A model generated the notes under the pieces. That model was given only the letters and a program-made list of their open reading frames with translations, was not told the DNA's origin and made no database searches. A stretch of 6,989 bases of DNA from Desulfovibrio sp. (GTDB lineage Bacteria > Desulfobacterota > Desulfovibrionia > Desulfovibrionales > Desulfovibrionaceae): contig JAIWOE010000195.1 of the NCBI GenBank assembly GCA_020217165.1, forward strand, positions 1-6,989. Direction: 5' to 3'. A program made the position numbers and the translations under genes. The first letter of the stretch is position 1; every line of letters begins with the position of its first letter. Of this stretch, positions 6,001-6,989 are shown piece after piece.

Positions 6001-6685
6001 ACTTCCTCGGCTCCTTGTACGGTTGCAACGTCAGCTCAAAGCCTGCCGGCAATTGGCGGCGGGCTTCTTCAATATCTTCCTGGGTCAAGAGGGGCACCGT
6101 GGTGCAGCGGAAGCTGAACACTCCGGGCCGGCGAGCGGCCATGGCAAAGTGCGCCTGCAGGCGGCGGGCGGCCGTCTCCGGATCCACGCAGCCGCCGGTA
6201 AGGGCCGGGTACAGCCGCCACGGGCCCTTGATGTCCACGGCCACGGCGGCCACCAGCTCCCGGTCCAGCAACGTTTCCACCACGCCGGGCAGCATGCCGT
6301 TGGTATCCAGCTTAACCGGGAGGTCAAAGGACGCGATCTCCTCCAACAGCTCAGCCAGCCGGGGCACGCAGGCCGCCTCCCCGCCGCTGACCACCACGCC
6401 GTCCAGCCAACTGGCGCGGGCCTTGAGGAACCCCAGCACCTCGGCCCTGGACAGGCTGGGCACCGAGCCCGGCGCCCAGGCAATGCGGGCGTTGTGGCAG
6501 GTGGGGCAGGCCAGGTTGCAGCCCCCAAAAAACAGCACGCAGACGTTGCGGCCAGCCCAGTCACAAAAACTCAGGCGCTCCACCCCCTTGAGATACTCCC
6601 AGGCAAGGGGGTGCGCGGAGGCCTGCGCAGAAGCGGAGCACAAGCGCTTAGGCGCGCAACGGGAACGAGCTGCGACGGCATGCAT
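5975..6685 (-). CDS. nrdG: Anaerobic ribonucleotide reductase activating protein (radical SAM)
   Basis: A radical SAM protein of 236 residues that would use a [4Fe-4S] cluster and S-adenosylmethionine to create the glycyl radical of NrdD. With the ATG at 6685 as residue 1, the cluster motif is GGCNLACPTCHN at 54-65 (C56, C60, C63). It is preceded by the family hallmark ERLSFCDWAGRN, and followed by VVSGGEA (about 97-103), the SAM-binding GGE, and KLDTNG (124-129). The size fits the longer NrdG2-type activases rather than the roughly 150-residue E. coli form. The frame is open up to 6841, but residues upstream of 6685 are AT-rich and unlike the family, so I chose ATG 6685; its ribosome site (GGGA) is weak, leaving the start uncertain. 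The stop lies 26 bases inside nrdD, indicating a coupled operon. Confidence 0.92.
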   Translation of the reverse strand: MHAVAARSRCAPKRLCSASAQASAHPLAWEYLKGVERLSFCDWAGRNVCVLFFGGCNLACPTCHNARIAWAPGSVPSLSRAEVLGFLKARASWLDGVVVSGGEAACVPRLAELLEEIASFDLPVKLDTNGMLPGVVETLLDRELVAAVAVDIKGPWRLYPALTGGCVDPETAARRLQAHFAMAARRPGVFSFRCTTVPLLTQEDIEEARRQLPAGFELTLQPYKEPRKYARTDLQA

Positions 6686-6765
6686 GGTGTATCCCAACTC
6701 TGGTGCTGGCAAAATCAAGAGTAAGTTTAGAAAATGTCCAAACGCAAGTGAGAAACACTCTACTG

Positions 6766-6975
6766 TTACTCCGATGTAATGTACAGCCGACTCTTGCAAA
6801 AAACTCCCGAGTCTTTCTCTATGTGCTGACAACGCCTGCACAATTTTTTTGCTTTTTCAGAATTGCATTTATTTTCAGCATGGTGCGTAGATTCACAACC
6901 GCAGCCGCATGTGACGAATCGGATACACAGGTTGTTCACAACTGTGAATTCCATGTGGAATAAATGCAATATCAT
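6766..6975 (-). CDS. Possible small cysteine-rich protein upstream of nrdG
   Basis: A 69-codon frame ending 80 bases before nrdG on the same strand. I do not recognise it. It contains eight cysteines: NNLC, then CGCGC, then NKC, CRRC and FCKS, a spacing that could bind zinc or an iron-sulfur cluster. Alternative starts are ATG 6954 or GTG 6942. An AGGG precedes the first ATG by about eight bases. The region is AT-rich with AT-rich third positions, unlike its neighbours, so it is either a transferred or poorly conserved small gene or a chance frame in a leader region. The overlap with inverted repeats at its start weakens the call. Evidence for coding is only the cysteine pattern and the position. 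Confidence 0.33.
   Translation of the reverse strand: MILHLFHMEFTVVNNLCIRFVTCGCGCESTHHAENKCNSEKAKKLCRRCQHIEKDSGVFCKSRLYITSE
6862..6970. repeat. 12-bp inverted repeat pair flanking an 85-bp segment
   Basis: ATTGCATTTATT (6862-6873) recurs exactly in inverted orientation as AATAAATGCAAT (6959-6970). The 85 bases between them contain a smaller palindrome, TTCACA-AC-TGTGAA (6935-6948), and an extra ATTCACA half-site at 6891. The arrangement could be paired operator sites or a long stem. Confidence 0.6.
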
Positions 6976-6981
6976 TGCATT
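6963..6981. repeat. 19-bp operator-like palindrome
   Basis: AATGCAATATCATTGCATT has perfect 8-bp arms around a 3-base centre. It is the right size and AT-richness for a dimeric regulator of the Fur type or similar, but no consensus is matched closely. It overlaps the first codons of the possible small ORF and one arm of the 12-bp inverted repeat. Confidence 0.55.
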
Positions 6982-6989
6982 GCCCTGTT

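Larger units (their letters stand above)
6686..6989. promoter_or_regulatory. AT-rich leader region upstream of nrdG
   Basis: About 300 bases clearly more AT-rich than the rest of the window. It should contain the nrdGD promoter on the minus strand. One possible element is CTCACT (6751-6746) with TAAACT (6728-6723) 17 bases further on, matching three and four of six consensus positions. No sequence resembling the NrdR box (a 16-bp AT-rich palindrome usual before nrd genes) was found. The region also holds several inverted repeats and a small cysteine-rich frame, listed separately. Confidence 0.4.

Noticed and set aside
6686..6841. N-terminal extension of nrdG up to the ATG at 6841
   Set aside because: The extra 52 residues are AT-rich in coding, hydrophobic and unlike any NrdG N terminus; the region is better read as leader.
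6935..6948. TTCACA-AC-TGTGAA as a CRP/FNR or Rex site
   Set aside because: The half-sites are in the opposite polarity and spacing to TGTGA-N6-TCACA, and the centre is too short for the Rex pattern.

Overview
The window reads as chromosomal DNA from a GC-rich bacterium with an anaerobic lifestyle. The evidence is a complete class III (oxygen-sensitive) ribonucleotide reductase gene pair, a flavin nitroreductase, and GC-rich third codon positions in nearly every gene. The architecture of the proteins (a YprB-type RNase H-like exonuclease, an NrdG2-like activase, histidine kinase remnants of the hybrid-kinase type) fits a Desulfovibrio-like sulfate reducer. That lineage call is an inference from protein style, not from a marker gene.

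Left part (1-2520, all minus strand). Read in transcription order, the genes are: a short membrane-anchored histidine-kinase ATPase remnant (2520-1969); a DEDD-type RNase H-like exonuclease whose ATG shares one base with the kinase stop codon; a small nitroreductase (971-447); and the start of a metallo-beta-lactamase-fold hydrolase that runs off the left edge (382-1). The 140-base gap before the nitroreductase holds three imperfect tandem repeats of about 21-22 bp. The gap before the hydrolase holds a GC-rich hairpin.

Middle (2521-3951). A tRNA-Arg(CCG) gene lies on the minus strand with its own sigma70-like promoter and a rho-independent terminator. It is followed by about 450 bases without a supported gene, containing two inverted repeats, and then by the only plus-strand gene, a two-domain DUF2087 protein. 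That gene converges on nrdD, and a very stable 15-bp-stem hairpin lies between the two.

Right part (3952-6989, minus strand). nrdG (radical SAM activase) overlaps the start of nrdD (anaerobic ribonucleoside-triphosphate reductase) by 26 bases, so they should be translated together. NrdG generates the glycyl radical near the NrdD C terminus, and NrdD then makes deoxynucleotides without oxygen. Upstream of nrdG the composition becomes AT-rich. There is a possible small cysteine-rich ORF (6975-6766) and a set of inverted repeats that may be a control region.

I see no CRISPR array, transposase, integrase or phage gene, and no clear new multi-gene system. The items most worth a second look are the histidine kinase lacking its phosphoacceptor domain, the cysteine-rich ORF with its repeats ahead of nrdG, and the tandem repeats ahead of the nitroreductase.
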